A stretch of 64,000 nt of DNA from M3007 sp046329435 (GCA_046329435.1 JAXLUR010000005.1:310001-374000), one strand, 5' to 3'. Shown: positions 44,438 to 53,147, numbered from the stretch's first letter. The notes: generated by a model from the letters alone, not told the origin. Numbers and translations are program-made.

Positions 44438-45373
44438 TCAACGGGTCAAATCGCGAATAAACTGCGGCGTTTCGGGTTCTCCTTCGAAAAAATCGCCTTT
44501 TAAACCCCGCGATAAAGCCCAGCGGTGCAGCCAGGAAATGCCCCAGCGCCCGTAAACAGTGACCTCCGTTTGGTACGCCTCGTCCTGCAGCGCTTCATCG
44601 AGGGAAATGAAAGTATAGCCGTTGCGGCGGTACATGGCGGCCAGTTCGTCGAGGTAGTCGGCGTTGAGGGCGTTGGCGTGCAAAAGCAGGATGTGGCGAA
44701 TGTTGCGGCCGAACAGCTTGTTCGATTGCTGTTCGTAATACCAAAGCATGCGCTCCATGTACGCGATATAGGACGCGCCGATGCTGCGCATCAAAGCGGT
44801 GTCGCGGGCCGTCATGGCGCTGTCGTAGGCGAATGCAAACAGGTATTCCTCATTGTCGATGGTCACCGGCGCTTCCAGGTAATTGTGCTCTCGAAGAAAC
44901 ACCCGCAGGGAGTCGGCCTTGCCCTGCCGCTGGCCCGTATGCAGGTAAGGATGCCGGAAATAGCGGAGCGATTTGCCGAATTCGCCGACCAGAGGGCGCG
45001 TCAGGCGTTCGCCCAGTGTGATGTTGGCAAAAAAGTATTGGTTCGAAACGTTGTTGTAGTCATTGTGCCCGTAGGTGTGGTTGCCCAGGTCCATGCCCGC
45101 TTCCAGCCATCGGCGCAACAAACGGTAACGGGCAGAATCCGGTTGTTCGCCGTCGTCGGGGTAAAGTTTGCCTTCGTTGACAAAACCCGTGGCCGGGATA
45201 CCTTCTTCCACCAAATGGCCCAGCAGGTCGGCGGTCAGTTTCGCTTCAAACGCCGCTCCGGCATGCCGGTAAGGCACCACCGGCAGGTCGTCGATCGTGA
45301 AACACACCTGTTTTTGCGCGGCGAGCCCGGAAGACAGCAGCAGGAACAATACGGTCAGATTTTTCATAAACAT
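44438..45373 (-). CDS. Secreted polysaccharide deacetylase (NodB fold)
   Basis: A 311-residue protein with a short signal peptide (VLFLLLSSGLAAQ) and a NodB domain: CFTIDDLP with the metal and catalytic aspartates near residue 28, LGNHTYGHNDYN with the histidine pair near 95, YFRHPYLHTG and HILLLHANALN near 225. It removes acetyl groups from N-acetyl-glucosamine polymers (peptidoglycan or capsule) in the periplasm. Start at 45373 or 45367 (M-F-M-K). Its promoter is shared with the divergent GNAT gene. Confidence 0.9.
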   Translation of the reverse strand: MFMKNLTVLFLLLSSGLAAQKQVCFTIDDLPVVPYRHAGAAFEAKLTADLLGHLVEEGIPATGFVNEGKLYPDDGEQPDSARYRLLRRWLEAGMDLGNHTYGHNDYNNVSNQYFFANITLGERLTRPLVGEFGKSLRYFRHPYLHTGQRQGKADSLRVFLREHNYLEAPVTIDNEEYLFAFAYDSAMTARDTALMRSIGASYIAYMERMLWYYEQQSNKLFGRNIRHILLLHANALNADYLDELAAMYRRNGYTFISLDEALQDEAYQTEVTVYGRWGISWLHRWALSRGLKGDFFEGEPETPQFIRDLTR

Positions 45374-45398
45374 GATTTTTCAAAAGACCTTTACAGGC

Positions 45399-45914
45399 AT
45401 GACGCCCTACACTGTACGAAAAGCAACACCGCAAGACCTGCACGCCATTGCCGCTTTGTACCGAAGCGTCGCCGGTCAGGGCGGCGGCATTGCCCGGGAA
45501 GAATCGGAAATTACGGAGCTCTATATTCGGAATTTCACCGAAAAGGCGCAGCAAAAAGGTTTTCAGTTGGTTTGCACCGACGAAAATAACGCCTTGCTGG
45601 GCGAGCTGCATGCCTATCCGCCCGAACCGCGCGCTTTTGCCCACGTGTTGGGCGAACTGACCATCGCAGTGGCGCCAGGGCACCAGGGCCGGGGCATCGG
45701 CAAAAAACTGTTCCGTTTTTTGCTCGATCTCGTCCAGGCCGAACGGCCCGACATCCAGCGGATCGAGCTCATCACCCGCGAATCCAACCGGAAAGCGATT
45801 GCCCTGTACGAAAGCCTGGGTTTTGTGGCCGAAGGCCGGCTGGAGTGCCGCATCATCGGCGCCGACGGCCAGCCCGAGGCAGATATTCCGATGGCCTGGT
45901 TCAGCCGGCGCTGA
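45399..45914 (+). CDS. GNAT family N-acetyltransferase
   Basis: A 171-residue acetyltransferase: YTVRKATPQDLHAIAALYRS at the N terminus, ELTIAVAPGHQGRGIGKKLF with the acetyl-CoA loop GHQGRGIG near residue 90, and ELITRESNRKAIALYESLGF near 125. The substrate is not evident. Start chosen at the ATG 45399, which begins the conserved strand; an ATG at 45372 would overlap the divergent deacetylase start. Confidence 0.88.
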   Translation: MTPYTVRKATPQDLHAIAALYRSVAGQGGGIAREESEITELYIRNFTEKAQQKGFQLVCTDENNALLGELHAYPPEPRAFAHVLGELTIAVAPGHQGRGIGKKLFRFLLDLVQAERPDIQRIELITRESNRKAIALYESLGFVAEGRLECRIIGADGQPEADIPMAWFSRR

Positions 45915-45944
45915 TCTGCCGGATTTTTGCCTTCCTTTGCCCGT

Positions 45945-46475
45945 ATGCCGCCGCTGAATTTTCTCCAGGCCTACGAACAACACCGCAATCTGGTGTTCAA
46001 CCTCTGCCTGCACTACCTGACCAACCGACAGGAGGCAGAAGAAGCGGCGCAGGATATTTTTATAAAAATTCACAGCAAAATCGACGGTTTTCAGGAGAAA
46101 TCGAGCCTGAAAACCTGGATCTACCGCATCGCCGTCAACCATTGCCTCGACGTGCTGAAAGCCCGCAAACGGCAAAAACGCCTCGCGTGGGTCAGGCAGT
46201 TTTTTTCCGACCAGCCCGGGGTCATGCCCGAACCGCCCGATTTCAATCACCCGGGAGTTTTGCTGGAAGACCGCGAAGCGCTCGAATTGCTGTTCCGGCA
46301 AATCCACCAGCTCCCCGACAATCAAAAGACCGCGCTCATCCTCCGATACCTCGACGAGCTGCCGCCCCCCGAGATCGCCGAAGTGATGGGCTGCTCGTTG
46401 AAAGCCGTGGAATCGCTCTTGCAACGAGCCAAACAAAATCTTGAAAAAAAACGCCGCGATGCCGAAGGGCCGTAG
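45945..46475 (+). CDS. ECF-type RNA polymerase sigma factor
   Basis: A 176-residue sigma-70 family factor: region 2 (about 8-75; NRQEAEEAAQDIFIKIHSKI, LKTWIYRIAVNHCLDVL) and region 4 (about 110-165; LPDNQKTALILRYLDELPPP, EIAEVMGCSLKAVESLLQRA). It heads a string of six plus-strand genes to 50340 and is followed by a membrane protein in the anti-sigma position. I infer that it is held by that protein and controls its own operon in response to an envelope signal, perhaps metal. The start at 45945 fits region 2; a TTG 18 bp upstream is less likely. A TTCCTTTG sequence just before it is a weak -7 box. Confidence 0.93.
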   Translation: MPPLNFLQAYEQHRNLVFNLCLHYLTNRQEAEEAAQDIFIKIHSKIDGFQEKSSLKTWIYRIAVNHCLDVLKARKRQKRLAWVRQFFSDQPGVMPEPPDFNHPGVLLEDREALELLFRQIHQLPDNQKTALILRYLDELPPPEIAEVMGCSLKAVESLLQRAKQNLEKKRRDAEGP

Positions 46476-46502
46476 GGGTTTTGTCGTCCAATCTTCCGAC
46501 TC

Positions 46503-46781
46503 ATGGCAAAAGAATCCGTACAGGAGCTCCTGAAAAAAGTGCGCCCGACAGAAGCGCCGCCTTTTTTGCTCACCCGCATCGAAGCCCGCCTGCGGGCCGA
46601 AGCCGCCGAACGCTTGCCGCGCAGCTGGCAGTGGGCCGGGGCGCTGGCATTCGGGGCGCTGCTGCTGCTCAACGCACTGGCCCTCCGGCCGTCCGGCAGT
46701 ACATCGACCGACACGGCCGGCAGCCTGATGTCTTATTTGCAAATAAACTCGTCGAACCAGTTGTATGCTGACCAGGACTAA
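46503..46781 (+). CDS. Small membrane protein, probable anti-sigma factor
   Basis: A 92-residue protein with a helical cytoplasmic part (MAKESVQELLKKVRPTE, FLLTRIEARLRAEAAERLP), one membrane span (WAGALAFGALLLLNALAL) and a short outer tail. The gene order after an ECF sigma factor, and the topology, are those of short anti-sigma factors; there is no recognisable zinc-binding motif. It begins 27 bp after the sigma gene and overlaps the next gene by 17 bp. Confidence 0.75.
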   Translation: MAKESVQELLKKVRPTEAPPFLLTRIEARLRAEAAERLPRSWQWAGALAFGALLLLNALALRPSGSTSTDTAGSLMSYLQINSSNQLYADQD

Positions 46782-47232
46782 CTATCTGCGACTCGCCATT
46801 GCGGCGCTGGTGTTACTCAACCTCGCCACCCTCGCCTTTTTCCGCTTCGGCCGGCCTCACCCGCCCCGCCCCGGGATTGCTTTGAAAAAAACGATCGTCG
46901 AACGCCTGCATTTCGATGCGGCCCAGACGGCTGCCTATGAACAGCTGATCGGCCAGCACCAGGCTGCCGTGCGGGCCAAAGACCAGCAACTCGCCCAACT
47001 GCGACAGGCGTTGTACAACACGCTGGCCATCGCCGACACGGCCGGCAAGGATTCGCTCGTGCAGCAAATCGGGGCTGTGCATTCCGGCATCGAGCAGCTG
47101 CACTACGAGCATTTCAAAGCCATCAAAAACCTTTGCCGGCCCGAGCAGGCAACGGCTTTCGACCAGTTGAGCGGCGAACTGTCCCGCTTTTTCGCGCCGC
47201 CGCCGATCGATGAAAAACCGCACGAGCGATGA
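46765..47232 (+). CDS. CpxP/Spy-like periplasmic (metal-sensor-type) protein
   Basis: A 155-residue protein with one N-terminal membrane segment (LRLAIAALVLLNLATLAFF) and a helical periplasmic domain of the heavy-metal-resistance/CpxP type: HFDAAQTAAYEQLIGQHQAA, RAKDQQLAQLRQALYNTL and YEHFKAIKNLCRPEQATAFD. Family members (CnrX, ZraP, Spy) sense metals or act as chaperones and feed signals to anti-sigma complexes. In CnrX-type systems this protein sits next to a sigma/anti-sigma pair, as here. It overlaps both neighbours, by 17 and 4 bp. Confidence 0.82.
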   Translation: MLTRTNYLRLAIAALVLLNLATLAFFRFGRPHPPRPGIALKKTIVERLHFDAAQTAAYEQLIGQHQAAVRAKDQQLAQLRQALYNTLAIADTAGKDSLVQQIGAVHSGIEQLHYEHFKAIKNLCRPEQATAFDQLSGELSRFFAPPPIDEKPHER

Positions 47233-47912
47233 GAAGCGCGGTTGTCGTTTTTCTGCTGCTCCAGTTTCGGGGCGCCGCTCAGCAGTCGTCGCTTGATCTG
47301 CTGTTCAGAGCGACTTACGGCGGAAAAACCATCGGCCTCGAACAACCCTTGCGGACGGCGGGCGGCGATTCGCTGGCCTTGCACAGCCTGCGAATGTACC
47401 TGGGGCATTTCGTTGTTGTACAAAACGGGCAGGCGGCTCCTGCAGGCGCCGACGAGTTTTTCCTGCCCGATCTGGAGGAGCCCGCATCCCTGCACCTGCA
47501 CCTGGATCTGCCCACGGGCGGCCGTTTTGACAGCCTGCGTTTCGAGCTGGGCGTCGACAGCCTGACCAATACAGGCGACGTCAGGGGCGGCGCGCTCGAC
47601 CCCACCCGCGGCATGTACTGGACCTGGCAAAGCGGCTATATCAATGTCAAACTCGAAGGGTTTTGCAGCCGAAGCGCGGCCCGCAACCACGACTTTCAGT
47701 TTCACCTGGGCGGCTATCTGCCGCCTCATGCAACCGTCCAAACCGTGCAGCTGGCCCTTCCCGGGAGTGGGCGGGCTGTTTTAGCGCTCGATCTGGAGCC
47801 GTTTTTCCGGCAGGTCGATTGGGCGGCCCGGCATCATATTATGTCGCCTTCTGCCGAAGCCGGAAAGTTGTCGGCGGTCCTGTCCCAAAGTTTTCGTTTG
47901 TATGCCGAATAG
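47229..47912 (+). CDS. mbnP: MbnP-like periplasmic protein
   Basis: A 227-residue exported protein (signal to about AAQQ) with the MbnP pattern: LDLLFRATYGGKTI, LALHSLRMYLGHFVVV, FDSLRFELGVDSLTNTGDV, and DPTRGMYWTWQSGYINVKLE with two Trp near residue 140. In methanotrophs MbnP binds copper after a tryptophan is oxidised to kynurenine by the di-heme enzyme MbnH. The mbnH-like gene overlaps this one by 11 bp, so the pair is intact. Which Trp is modified cannot be told. Confidence 0.85.
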   Translation: MRSAVVVFLLLQFRGAAQQSSLDLLFRATYGGKTIGLEQPLRTAGGDSLALHSLRMYLGHFVVVQNGQAAPAGADEFFLPDLEEPASLHLHLDLPTGGRFDSLRFELGVDSLTNTGDVRGGALDPTRGMYWTWQSGYINVKLEGFCSRSAARNHDFQFHLGGYLPPHATVQTVQLALPGSGRAVLALDLEPFFRQVDWAARHHIMSPSAEAGKLSAVLSQSFRLYAE

Positions 47913-48915
47913 CCGTTTGATCCTTCTTTTTCTCGGGCTGGCCTTTGTCGGCCTGTTCGGGCCCGCCTTGCGGCCTGCTGCGCCGGCAGGCGAGCCGTAT
48001 GCGCTGCGCTACCCGGCCGGCTGGCCCGCGCCGGCCTATGATTTTTCCCGCAATCCGCTGACCCGAGAAGGCGTCGCGCTGGGCCGGCAGTTGTTTTACG
48101 ACCCGATGCTCTCCCGCGACAGCACGGTGTCGTGCAGCAGCTGTCATCTGTCGTACACGGCTTTTACGCACGTCGATCACGCTTTGAGCCACGGCATCGG
48201 CGACCGCATAGGCACCCGCAACTCGCCGGCCCTGATGAACCTGGCATGGAGCCGCCTTTTGATGTGGGACGGCGCGGTGAACCACCTCGACGTGCAGGCG
48301 CTGGCGCCTATTTCCAACCCGGTGGAGATGGATGAGAACATTGCGCATGTGGTGGAAAAACTCAGCCGCCATCCGCGGTATCCGGCCTTGTTCAGGGCGG
48401 CGTTTGGCGACGAACGGGTGAGCGGCGAACGGGTGCTGAAAGCGTTGGCGCAGTTTGAGCTTACGCTGGTGAGCGCCGACTCGCGCTACGACCGCGTGAT
48501 GCAGGGTCGCGACACTTTTTCGCGGCAGGAGCAAAACGGCTACCGGCTGTTCCGCGAGTTTTGCGCCGATTGCCACGCCGAGCCTTTTTTTACCCATTTC
48601 GGCTTTGAAAAAAACGGGCTGCCGCCCGATACCGCCCTGCTGGATTACGGCCGGATGCGCATCAGCGGCCTGGCGGCCGATTCACTGAAATTCAAGGTGC
48701 CCAGCCTGCGCAACATCGAATTTTCCTACCCATACATGCACGACGGCCGGTTTAAAAAACTGCGTGATGTCGTCAATTTTTACACCCAAAGCACGGCACT
48801 CGATCGAAAGGTCGTCCTTTCCGCCGATGAAAAAACCGACCTGATCGCCTTCCTGCTGACCCTGAGCGACCGGGCTTTTTTGTTCAATGAAGATTTCGCC
48901 TTTCCAAAAAATTGA
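47902..48915 (+). CDS. mbnH: MbnH/MauG-like di-heme cytochrome c peroxidase family protein
   Basis: A 337-residue exported protein (signal NSRLILLFLGLAFVGLFG) with two heme c motifs, CSSCH near residue 78 and CADCH near 222, and conserved family stretches LGRQLFYDPMLSRDSTVSC (in part), ISNPVEMDENIAHVV and VPSLRNIEFSYPYMHDGRF. Together with the preceding MbnP gene it is likely a MbnH that oxidises a Trp on MbnP rather than a plain peroxidase. Acts in the periplasm. It overlaps mbnP by 11 bp. A second, separate di-heme gene is at 61321. Confidence 0.9.
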   Translation: MPNSRLILLFLGLAFVGLFGPALRPAAPAGEPYALRYPAGWPAPAYDFSRNPLTREGVALGRQLFYDPMLSRDSTVSCSSCHLSYTAFTHVDHALSHGIGDRIGTRNSPALMNLAWSRLLMWDGAVNHLDVQALAPISNPVEMDENIAHVVEKLSRHPRYPALFRAAFGDERVSGERVLKALAQFELTLVSADSRYDRVMQGRDTFSRQEQNGYRLFREFCADCHAEPFFTHFGFEKNGLPPDTALLDYGRMRISGLAADSLKFKVPSLRNIEFSYPYMHDGRFKKLRDVVNFYTQSTALDRKVVLSADEKTDLIAFLLTLSDRAFLFNEDFAFPKN

Positions 48916-48984
48916 GCGGCAGCGAAGGTTGCGGCGCGCTTTGTCGTCAAAGCCGGTATTTCTCCTTCATCTTTTCCTTTTTAC

Positions 48985-50340
48985 ATGAAAAAACTCCTTG
49001 TTTGCTTCGCCTTCCTCGCCAGCGCGACCCTGCTGTCTGCCCAAATCAACCCGGTCATCAGCTCATGGCTGATCAATAACGACGGCATTAAAGGCCGGCA
49101 CTACGTGCAAGGCAATTCGACCCCCATACAGGACAACGTGCTGGCCAACGTGCAGTCGGTGCAGTATTCGACCAGCTGGGTGTACGTCAAAGCGACCGGC
49201 ATCCCGGCTTACATCACCGGCCCTTTCCTCGACGGCAACCCTTCGATTGCCCAGGCTCAATCGGGTTATTTCAAAATTCCGCTCAACCCTGTGCCCAACA
49301 CCGGCAACGCCAGTCCGACCACACCGGGCAACATCGGCATTTTTATCAACGGCGTAGCCCTGTTTGACTACCGCGACGGGGTCTCGTGGCACAACGCCTC
49401 CCAAACACTCAAAGGCGGCCCGATGGGCGGCATGGGCGACAACGTCTGGAACCGCGATGCCGTGGTGGCCGAACGACTGGGTTTCGACTGCGCCAAAGGA
49501 CACCCGGCCATGGGCAATTACCACCATCACCAGAATCCGTCGGCGTTCAACCTCGACCTCAATGTCATTTCCAGTGTTTGCGACCTGTACCTGGCCGACG
49601 GGCTGTACACGCTCGACAGCACCCAGCACTCGCCCCTGATCGGCTTTGCCTACGATGGCTACCCCGTATATGGCGCTTACGGCTATAAAAATCCGGACGG
49701 TACCGGCGGCATCGTACGGATGAAATCGGGGTTCCAGCTGCGCAACATCAGCATACGAACCCACTATGCCAACGGCAACGATGTGACCGACGGTCCGCCC
49801 GTCAGCGCCAGTTTTCCGCTGGGCTACTTTCGCGAAGACTATGAGTTTGTGCCGCACGCCGAAAGCGACTACCTCGATGTTCACAACGGCCGCTTCTGCG
49901 TCACGCCCGAATATCCGCAGGGCACCTATGCCTATTTCTGCACGGTAAACGAAAACTGGAACTCGGCCTATCCGTATGTCGTCGGCCCGACTTTTTACGG
50001 GGTAAAAAGCGCCTCGAAGGTGCAGGCAATCAACGAGCCGGTGACGACCTACAATCCGGCAGCAACATCGGTTGCGGAGCAGGAGGATGCTTTCCGGCTC
50101 AACATTTTTCCCAACCCCGGCGGCGATTTCCTGGCCGTTCAGGCGGAGGGTTTGCTCAGGGAAAAAATCCAGGTGCACCTTGGCGACCTCAGCGGCAAAA
50201 CCCTGCAACAAACCGCGATCGAACCCGGCAGCACCATTTGCTATCTCGACGTGCGCAGCCTTTACGACGGCGTTTATCTCGTATGGTTTTCTTCAGGCGG
50301 CAGGAATTGGGGCGCCCGAAAAGTGGTGGTAGCGCACTGA
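48985..50340 (+). CDS. YHYH-domain secreted protein with type IX sorting domain
   Basis: A 451-residue protein with a signal peptide (LLVCFAFLASATLLSAQ), a YHYH domain (about 30-340) including GIFINGVALFDYRDG, CAKGHPAMGNYHHHQNPSAF and GFAYDGYPVYGAYGYKNPDG, and a C-terminal type IX sorting domain (LNIFPNPGGDFLAVQ through LYDGVYLVWFSSGG). YHYH proteins are often found beside MbnP/MbnH-like genes and di-heme enzymes; the His-rich motif suggests metal binding. It follows mbnH after 69 bp and is probably part of the same operon. Confidence 0.88.
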   Translation: MKKLLVCFAFLASATLLSAQINPVISSWLINNDGIKGRHYVQGNSTPIQDNVLANVQSVQYSTSWVYVKATGIPAYITGPFLDGNPSIAQAQSGYFKIPLNPVPNTGNASPTTPGNIGIFINGVALFDYRDGVSWHNASQTLKGGPMGGMGDNVWNRDAVVAERLGFDCAKGHPAMGNYHHHQNPSAFNLDLNVISSVCDLYLADGLYTLDSTQHSPLIGFAYDGYPVYGAYGYKNPDGTGGIVRMKSGFQLRNISIRTHYANGNDVTDGPPVSASFPLGYFREDYEFVPHAESDYLDVHNGRFCVTPEYPQGTYAYFCTVNENWNSAYPYVVGPTFYGVKSASKVQAINEPVTTYNPAATSVAEQEDAFRLNIFPNPGGDFLAVQAEGLLREKIQVHLGDLSGKTLQQTAIEPGSTICYLDVRSLYDGVYLVWFSSGGRNWGARKVVVAH

Positions 50341-50344
50341 CGGT

Positions 50345-50484
50345 TACCGACGTTACGGCCCTGACGGGACGGGGGGCAATGCACGGGCTAACGATTCTAC
50401 CGACGTTACGGCCCTGACGGGACGGGGGGCAATGCACGGACCAACGATTCTACCGACGTTACGGCCCTGACGGGACGGGGGGCA
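50345..50484. repeat. 53-bp tandem repeat, two full and one partial copy
   Basis: Copies begin at 50345, 50398 and 50451 with TACCGACGTTACGGCCCTGA. The first two are almost identical over 53 bp; the third runs 34 bp. They start 5 bp past the YHYH gene stop and lie before the Ada-like gene. There are no unique spacers of CRISPR type. Confidence 0.88.
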
Positions 50485-50563
50485 TTTGCCTTGTAAACTC
50501 CGCAAGAATCGGGTTGGCCGGCAGCGGTCAGGGCCGGAATTTTGCTGAAAATTCAACACGATC

Positions 50564-51406
50564 ATGTCGGAAAACGAAAACATCGATTACCAGCGCGTCG
50601 CCAGGGCCATCGAATTTCTCGACACCCATTTCCAGCAGCAACCCGAGCTCGACGAGGTGGCCCGGCAAGTGCATCTTTCGCCGCACCATTTTCAGCGCAT
50701 CTTTACGGAATGGGCAGGTGTCAGTCCCAAAAAATTCATGCAATACCTCAGTATCGACCATCTCCGCAGCCGGATTTTCGATCTGAACAACCTGAACGAA
50801 GCGGCCGAGGCCGTCGGCTATTCCACGCAGTCGAGGGTGTACGACCTGTTTGTCAGCATCGAGGCCGTGACGCCCAGAGAGTTTAAAACCGGCGGCCAGG
50901 GCCTCGATATCCGCTACGGGTTCCATCCGACGCCTTTCGGCGAATGCCTGATCGGTCTGACAGCGAGAGGCATTTGCGCCCTGTCGTTTGTTGATGAAAC
51001 GAACAAACAAGCGGAATTCGACGATTTTCTCGATCGCTGGCAAGCAGCCCGCCTTTGGTCCGACCCAGCGGGTACCGCCCCGACTGTCGAACAAATTTTT
51101 GGGCAAAAGGCTACTCAAAAGGTTCATTTGCTGGTTCAGGGCACCAATTTTCAACTCAAAGTGTGGGAGGCTCTGCTGAAAATACCCGCCGGCGCCGTCA
51201 GCACTTACCAGCACATCGCACAAAACATCGGCCAGCCGGCCGCCGCCCGTGCAGTTGGCACCGCCATCGGGCGCAATCCGGTCGCATACCTCATTCCCTG
51301 CCATCGGGTGATTCGGAAAGAGGGTCTGGTGGGACAGTACCACTGGGGCAGCACCCGTAAAAAAGCCTTGCTGGGCTGCGAAATGGCAACTTCGGCTATC
51401 GACTGA
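50564..51406 (+). CDS. AraC-type HTH / O6-methylguanine-DNA methyltransferase fusion (Ada-like)
   Basis: A 280-residue protein. Residues 1-105 are an AraC-type DNA-binding domain (LDEVARQVHLSPHHFQRIF, EAAEAVGYSTQSRVYDLF), and residues 115-280 a methyltransferase domain with the active-site motif IPCHRVIRKEG near 243 and RAVGTAIGRNP before it. It moves the alkyl group from O6-alkylguanine to its own Cys. The N-terminal zinc domain that senses methyl phosphotriesters in E. coli Ada is missing, as in other short Ada-like proteins. It leads a three-gene run (26-bp gaps) with DUF1203 and DUF1304 genes. Confidence 0.93.
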   Translation: MSENENIDYQRVARAIEFLDTHFQQQPELDEVARQVHLSPHHFQRIFTEWAGVSPKKFMQYLSIDHLRSRIFDLNNLNEAAEAVGYSTQSRVYDLFVSIEAVTPREFKTGGQGLDIRYGFHPTPFGECLIGLTARGICALSFVDETNKQAEFDDFLDRWQAARLWSDPAGTAPTVEQIFGQKATQKVHLLVQGTNFQLKVWEALLKIPAGAVSTYQHIAQNIGQPAAARAVGTAIGRNPVAYLIPCHRVIRKEGLVGQYHWGSTRKKALLGCEMATSAID

Positions 51407-51432
51407 CACTTTATCATCTCCCTTCTTTTACC

Positions 51433-51909
51433 ATGTCGGATTTTCAAATTTCAGCGCTGTCCGCAGGCGCTTTCGAAGATTTTTTTGCCAAAACAGACGC
51501 CGAACTGGCCCAACTGGGCGCTCGCCGGGTATTGGCCGATCATAAGCCGGGCTACCCGTGCCGTGTCAGTCTGAGTGATGCAGAGCCCGGTGAAGAATTG
51601 TTGCTGCTCCACTACCTTCATCACGATACAGGAGGGCCATATCGGGCTTCCGGACCGATTTTCGTGCGAAAAAACGCCCCAACCGCCCGGCCGGGCATAA
51701 ATGAAATACCGCCGTTTCTCCTGCATCGGCTGCTGTCGGTCCGTGGCTACGACGAAGGCGGTATGATGGTGTCGGCCCTTGTATGCGAAGGTGTCGAACT
51801 GGCTTCGCGCCTGCACGAGCTGTTTGCCAACCGGAAAATTGCCTACATTCACGTGCACAACGCCAAACCCGGCTGCTTCAATTGCGCTGTTTACCGCGCG
51901 GCAACCTGA
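51433..51909 (+). CDS. DUF1203 family protein
   Basis: A 158-residue protein of the DUF1203 family, with CRVSLSDAEPGEELLLLHY near 40-58, GPIFVRK near 75 and a C-terminal YIHVHNAKPGCFNCAVYR that holds two conserved Cys and a His. No biochemical function is known. It starts 26 bp after the Ada-like gene. Confidence 0.85.
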   Translation: MSDFQISALSAGAFEDFFAKTDAELAQLGARRVLADHKPGYPCRVSLSDAEPGEELLLLHYLHHDTGGPYRASGPIFVRKNAPTARPGINEIPPFLLHRLLSVRGYDEGGMMVSALVCEGVELASRLHELFANRKIAYIHVHNAKPGCFNCAVYRAAT

Positions 51910-51935
51910 ATATTCTCTTCGACAACCACCCGTTT

Positions 51936-52307
51936 ATGCAAGTGCTCAGTCAAGCCCTCATCGCCCTCGTCGCCCTCGAACATCTCTATATTCTTTACAT
52001 GGAAATGTTTGCCTGGGAAACCCTCGGCCGAAAAACCTTTCGCGGCGCCATGCCCGACGAATTGTTCGGGCCGACCAAAGTGATGGCCGCCAACCAGGGG
52101 CTGTACAACGGCTTCCTCGCGGCCGGACTGATCTGGAGTCTGCTGATCGGCGACCCGCACTGGTCGCGCAACGTGGCCTTGTTCTTTCTGGGTTGCGTGG
52201 CGGTGGCAGGCACGTATGGCGGAATGACCGCCGGACGGAAGGTCTTTTTCGTTCAGGCGCTTCCGGCCCTGCTTGCGGGGGCCGTGCTTTGGCTGACGCA
52301 GGCCTGA
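51936..52307 (+). CDS. DUF1304 membrane protein
   Basis: A 123-residue membrane protein with four hydrophobic segments and the DUF1304 pattern: ALVALEHLYILYMEMFAWET, AANQGLYNGFLAAGLIWSLL and AGTYGGMTAGRKVFFVQ. Function unknown. I chose the ATG 26 bp after the DUF1203 stop, where the conserved part begins. Its stop is 1 bp from the convergent DUF6157 gene's end. Confidence 0.88.
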   Translation: MQVLSQALIALVALEHLYILYMEMFAWETLGRKTFRGAMPDELFGPTKVMAANQGLYNGFLAAGLIWSLLIGDPHWSRNVALFFLGCVAVAGTYGGMTAGRKVFFVQALPALLAGAVLWLTQA

Positions 52308-52308
52308 T

Positions 52309-52713
52309 TCAGCGTTTCGAACGCATGGCTTTTACTTTCTTAACGCCTGGATCGGCAGCCAGCCGGCGGTATTCCTCCGAATCCACGGGGTAGATCGCCA
52401 CTTTGCCGTCCCCATTGTGGTGTACGCCCCAGCCGTATCGCTTGGGCAGCGGGGAGGAGCGCATGCAGGCCTGCCCCCTGGAGAAAAACTGTTCCCGCTC
52501 GGTCTGCAAACTGCCCTGCATGCCGTTTCTGGCGGCGAAAATCCCGAAAATGACATCATCGGAACTGTATTGGTAGGGGTGCTCCAGAATCATTTCAAAT
52601 TGCAGGCGCGCCACGGTTTTTTCCTCGTTTTTGACGGGCGGTTCTTCTGCATTCGCCGCGGGGCAGTCTTCGGCTATTTCGATCAGGGTATTGTAGTAAT
52701 TCGTGGTGTGCAT
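52309..52713 (-). CDS. DUF6157 family protein
   Basis: A 134-residue soluble protein with the family stretches TTNYYNTLIEIAEDCPA, FEMILEHPYQYSSDDVIFGI and LPKRYGWGVHHNGDGKVAIY. I recall this family as present in many soil and aquatic bacteria without known function. It is last in a probable three-gene operon (WYL regulator, SRPBCC protein, this gene). Confidence 0.82.
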   Translation of the reverse strand: MHTTNYYNTLIEIAEDCPAANAEEPPVKNEEKTVARLQFEMILEHPYQYSSDDVIFGIFAARNGMQGSLQTEREQFFSRGQACMRSSPLPKRYGWGVHHNGDGKVAIYPVDSEEYRRLAADPGVKKVKAMRSKR

Positions 52714-52715
52714 TT

Positions 52716-53147
52716 TTATAAATTATTGGTTTCCAACAGTTTTTTCATTTCTTTCATCAAAGCCGCCCAGTTCCGGGCCGAGTGCATCTTTTTTTCGAGG
52801 GTGTCGATATTGCGTTGCGTAATGGTCAGAACAGCGCCGGCGCCTTTGGGTTTCAGGTGGTAGCGGATGATCTGGTAGTTTTCGGGCAGGTCGGGCAGGT
52901 CGGACCACGAACTGTGGTAATCATATTCCAGCATTTTTTCGGGTTCGAATTTCAACACCCGCCCTTTGTCCTCATAAGCTTTGCCCTCCCATTCGCCCCG
53001 GAAAACAATCGGCGTGCCGGGCTGCCAGCTGGTGAGCATATCGGTGCCGAAAAAATATTTTTTCACCTGTTCCGGCCGGGTGATGGCGGCCCAAACCCTG
53101 GGCACAGGGGCATGGATAGTACATTGTGTTTTTGCCGTAAAAGCCAT
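52716..53147 (-). CDS. SRPBCC (AHSA1/START-like) family protein
   Basis: A 143-residue protein with the AHSA1-type start TIHAPVPRVWAAITRPEQVK, KKYFFGTDMLTSWQPGTPI and VLTITQRN near residue 105. The helix-grip fold binds small hydrophobic ligands; no ligand can be named. It starts 64 bp after the end of the WYL regulator gene and ends 2 bp before the DUF6157 start, all on one strand. Confidence 0.87.
   Translation of the reverse strand: MAFTAKTQCTIHAPVPRVWAAITRPEQVKKYFFGTDMLTSWQPGTPIVFRGEWEGKAYEDKGRVLKFEPEKMLEYDYHSSWSDLPDLPENYQIIRYHLKPKGAGAVLTITQRNIDTLEKKMHSARNWAALMKEMKKLLETNNL

Noticed and set aside
50345..50484. CRISPR array
   Set aside because: The copies are 53-bp head-to-tail repeats whose whole length is repeated; there are no spacers.
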